A stretch of 64,000 nucleotides of DNA, taken from Pengzhenrongella frigida. GTDB lineage: Bacteria > Actinomycetota > Actinomycetes > Actinomycetales > Cellulomonadaceae. Below, one piece after another: positions 62,534 through 64,000 of the stretch (the first letter of the stretch is position 1; each line of letters begins with the position of its first letter). The stretch lies in assembly GCF_004168625.1 (NCBI RefSeq), contig NZ_SDWW01000005.1, positions 62,001 to 126,000 on the forward strand, given 5' to 3'. The notes beneath the pieces were generated by a model. The model saw nothing but the letters and a program-made list of their open reading frames with translations. It was not told the DNA's origin and ran no database searches. The position numbers were made by a program, and so were the translations under genes.

Positions 62534-62539
62534 TAAACT
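62534..62539 (+). promoter_or_regulatory. -10 element of hisH (leaderless)
   Basis: TAAACT, 7 bases before the hisH GTG at 62547. Confidence 0.5.
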
Positions 62540-62546
62540 CGCCCGC

Positions 62547-63185
62547 GTGATCAGAGCCCCTCATGTCGTCGTGCTCGACTACGGCTTCGGCAACGTCCGC
62601 TCCGCCGTCCGCGCGCTCGAGCGGGTGGGGGCGCAGGTCGTCCTGACGGCCGACCCGGAGGTGGCCGCGGCAGCCGATGGCCTCGTGGTCCCCGGGGTCG
62701 GCGCGTTCGCCGCGGTGATGCAGGGGCTGGCGCAGGTCCGCGGTGGGCAGATCATCGGCCGGCGGCTCGCGGGCGGTCGTCCCGTGCTCGGCATCTGCGT
62801 GGGCATGCAGGTCATGTTCGAGGCCGGCGATGAGCACGGCGTGCGGACCGACGGCCTGGGCGAGTGGCCCGGGCTGGTGGACCGGCTCGAGGCGGACGTC
62901 GTGCCGCACATGGGGTGGGCCACGGTCGAACCCCCGGCCGACTCGGTGCTGTTCGCCGGAGTCGCCGACGAGCGGTTCTACTTCGTGCACTCGTACGCCG
63001 CGCGTACGTTCCCCCCGCTCGGCGATGCGCTCTTCACCCCGCCGCGGGTGACGTGGGCCGATCACGGCGGTCGGTTCGTCGCCGCGGTGGAGAACGGCCC
63101 GCTCGCGGCGACGCAGTTCCATCCGGAGAAGTCCGGCGACGCCGGCTCGGCGCTGCTGGCGAACTGGGTCCGCTCGCTGACCTGA
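62547..63185 (+). CDS. hisH: Imidazole glycerol phosphate synthase glutaminase subunit HisH
   Basis: A 212-residue class I glutamine amidotransferase that supplies ammonia to HisF. The oxyanion and nucleophile motif [13 protein letters not shown] holds the catalytic cysteine; H and E lie in [12 protein letters not shown]. It opens [30 protein letters not shown] as in all HisH. The GTG follows a -10 at leaderless distance, so hisH may also be transcribed alone. hisF is not in the window. Confidence 0.97.
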   Translation: MIRAPHVVVLDYGFGNVRSAVRALERVGAQVVLTADPEVAAAADGLVVPGVGAFAAVMQGLAQVRGGQIIGRRLAGGRPVLGICVGMQVMFEAGDEHGVRTDGLGEWPGLVDRLEADVVPHMGWATVEPPADSVLFAGVADERFYFVHSYAARTFPPLGDALFTPPRVTWADHGGRFVAAVENGPLAATQFHPEKSGDAGSALLANWVRSLT

Positions 63186-63243
63186 GCGCGTGCCCCCCTT
63201 GAACACCGCAACTGCCGCTGAACACCGCTACCGCGAGGACACC

Positions 63244-63984
63244 ATGACCGACCGCCTGGAACTCCTGCCCGCCGTCGATGTCGCGGACGGGCAGGCCGTC
63301 CGCCTCGTGCAGGGCGAGGCCGGCTCCGAGACCTCGTACGGCGACCCGCTGACCGCCGCGCTGGACTGGCAGGCAGGTGGGGCCGAATGGGTGCACCTCG
63401 TCGATCTCGACGCCGCATTCGGGCGGGGCACGAACGCACCGGCCCTCGCCGAGGTCGCCGGGGCGCTCGCGGCCCTCGGGGTGAAGGTCGAGATGTCCGG
63501 CGGGATCCGCGACGACGCCTCGCTCGAGCGTGCCCTGGCCGCCGGTGCGGCCCGGGTCAACCTCGGCACGGCGGCCCTCGAGGACCCGGACTGGACCGCA
63601 CGCGTGATCGCCCGGCACGGCGACGCGATCGCGGTCGGGCTGGACGTGCGCGGCACCACACTGGCGGCCCGTGGCTGGACGAAGGAGGGCGGCGACCTCT
63701 GGGAGGTGCTCGCGCGCCTGGACGACGTCGGCTGCGCCCGCTACGTCGTGACGGACGTGACCAAGGACGGCACCCTGCGGGGACCGAACATCGAGCTGCT
63801 GCGCGAGGTGTGCGCCCGGACGCAGGCGCCCGTCGTGGCGTCCGGGGGCATCTCGAGCCTCGCGGACCTGGTCGCGCTCCGCGAGCTCGTCCCGGCCGGC
63901 CTCGAGGGCGCGATCGTCGGCAAGGCGCTGTACGCGGGGGCCTTCACCCTGCCCCAGGCCCTGGACGTCGCGGGACGTCCGTGA
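63244..63984 (+). CDS. priA: PriA/HisA isomerase (HisA, likely also TrpF activity)
   Basis: A 246-residue beta/alpha-barrel isomerase of histidine synthesis. [39 protein letters not shown] and [18 protein letters not shown] match actinobacterial PriA proteins, which isomerise both ProFAR (HisA) and PRA (TrpF). Catalytic aspartates appear in AVDVADG and VTDVTKDG. The ATG at 63244 (GCGAGGA ribosome site) is chosen over a GTG 18 codons earlier. Whether a separate trpF exists cannot be seen in this window. Confidence 0.95.
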   Translation: MTDRLELLPAVDVADGQAVRLVQGEAGSETSYGDPLTAALDWQAGGAEWVHLVDLDAAFGRGTNAPALAEVAGALAALGVKVEMSGGIRDDASLERALAAGAARVNLGTAALEDPDWTARVIARHGDAIAVGLDVRGTTLAARGWTKEGGDLWEVLARLDDVGCARYVVTDVTKDGTLRGPNIELLREVCARTQAPVVASGGISSLADLVALRELVPAGLEGAIVGKALYAGAFTLPQALDVAGRP

Positions 63985-64000
63985 CTCGACGCCGTGAGCT
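63981..64000 (+). CDS. Possible start of a further gene, coupled to priA
   Basis: A GTG overlaps the priA stop as GTGA and opens a frame (TRRRE) that runs off the window. The overlap pattern equals that of the upstream his genes, but six codons give no identity. Confidence 0.25.

Overview
The window is a dense, very GC-rich chromosomal segment with short intergenic gaps, many GTG starts, and ATGA/GTGA stop-start overlaps. It carries a division and cell-wall (dcw) cluster without ftsA but with sepF, yggT and divIVA (wag31), a PriA-type hisA, TACnnT/TAGnnT promoters placed directly before start codons, and LexA sites of the TCGAAC-n4-GTTCGA type. Together these point to an actinobacterium, most likely of the order Micrococcales (Cellulomonas-like). 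That placement is an inference from gene content and order, not from a database comparison. I see no rRNA, tRNA, CRISPR array, insertion sequence or prophage.

Layout. 1-6.2 kb: end of hflX, a DinG-type helicase, lactate dehydrogenase, then the SOS hub: lexA with a small Rho_N/SAP-like gene coupled behind it, facing a LysM membrane protein (DivS/ChiZ-like) and nrdR. 6.3-20.4 kb: mixed metabolism and stress genes: an acyl-CoA ligase behind a striking triple half-site operator, an aldo/keto reductase, an HAD phosphatase, serA, a HelD/HelR RNA-polymerase recycling ATPase, a PAC2 protein, an MFS transporter, a cold-shock protein, a spermidine-synthase-like protein, and a second SOS operon (HEPN protein plus DinB polymerase). 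20.5-25.1 kb: a moxR-DUF58-transglutaminase operon on the minus strand. 25.5-44.1 kb: the dcw cluster mraZ-rsmH-ftsL-ftsI-murE-murF-mraY-murD-ftsW-murG-murC-ftsQ, then ftsZ-pgeF-sepF-yggT-divIVA. 44.2-50.6 kb: a DksA/TraR-type protein, lspA, an RluD-type synthase, dnaE, a PPOX-type oxidoreductase and an S4 protein. 50.7-64 kb: histidine biosynthesis, hisD then hisC-hisB-(unknown)-hisH-priA, with hisD separated from hisC by an olefin (long-chain alkene) biosynthesis cluster oleA-oleBC-oleD and by two minus-strand genes, a RecQ helicase with a phosphoribosyltransferase-like tail and an alcohol dehydrogenase.

How the parts work together. The dcw genes form an almost unbroken translationally coupled operon making peptidoglycan precursors and the septal machine. 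It is fed by a mraZ promoter whose core is covered by five TGG repeats at exact 10-bp steps, the pattern expected for MraZ autorepression. LexA sites tie lexA, the LysM division-inhibitor candidate and the HEPN-dinB operon into one DNA-damage response. The ole genes should convert two fatty acyl-CoAs to a long-chain alkene through a beta-lactone. At least nine genes look leaderless: a TAnnnT -10 element lies 6-7 bases before the start codon. The strongest candidates for new biology are the SOS-controlled HEPN partner of DinB, the PRTase-tailed RecQ, the operator array at the acyl-CoA ligase, and the unknown gene inside the histidine operon.
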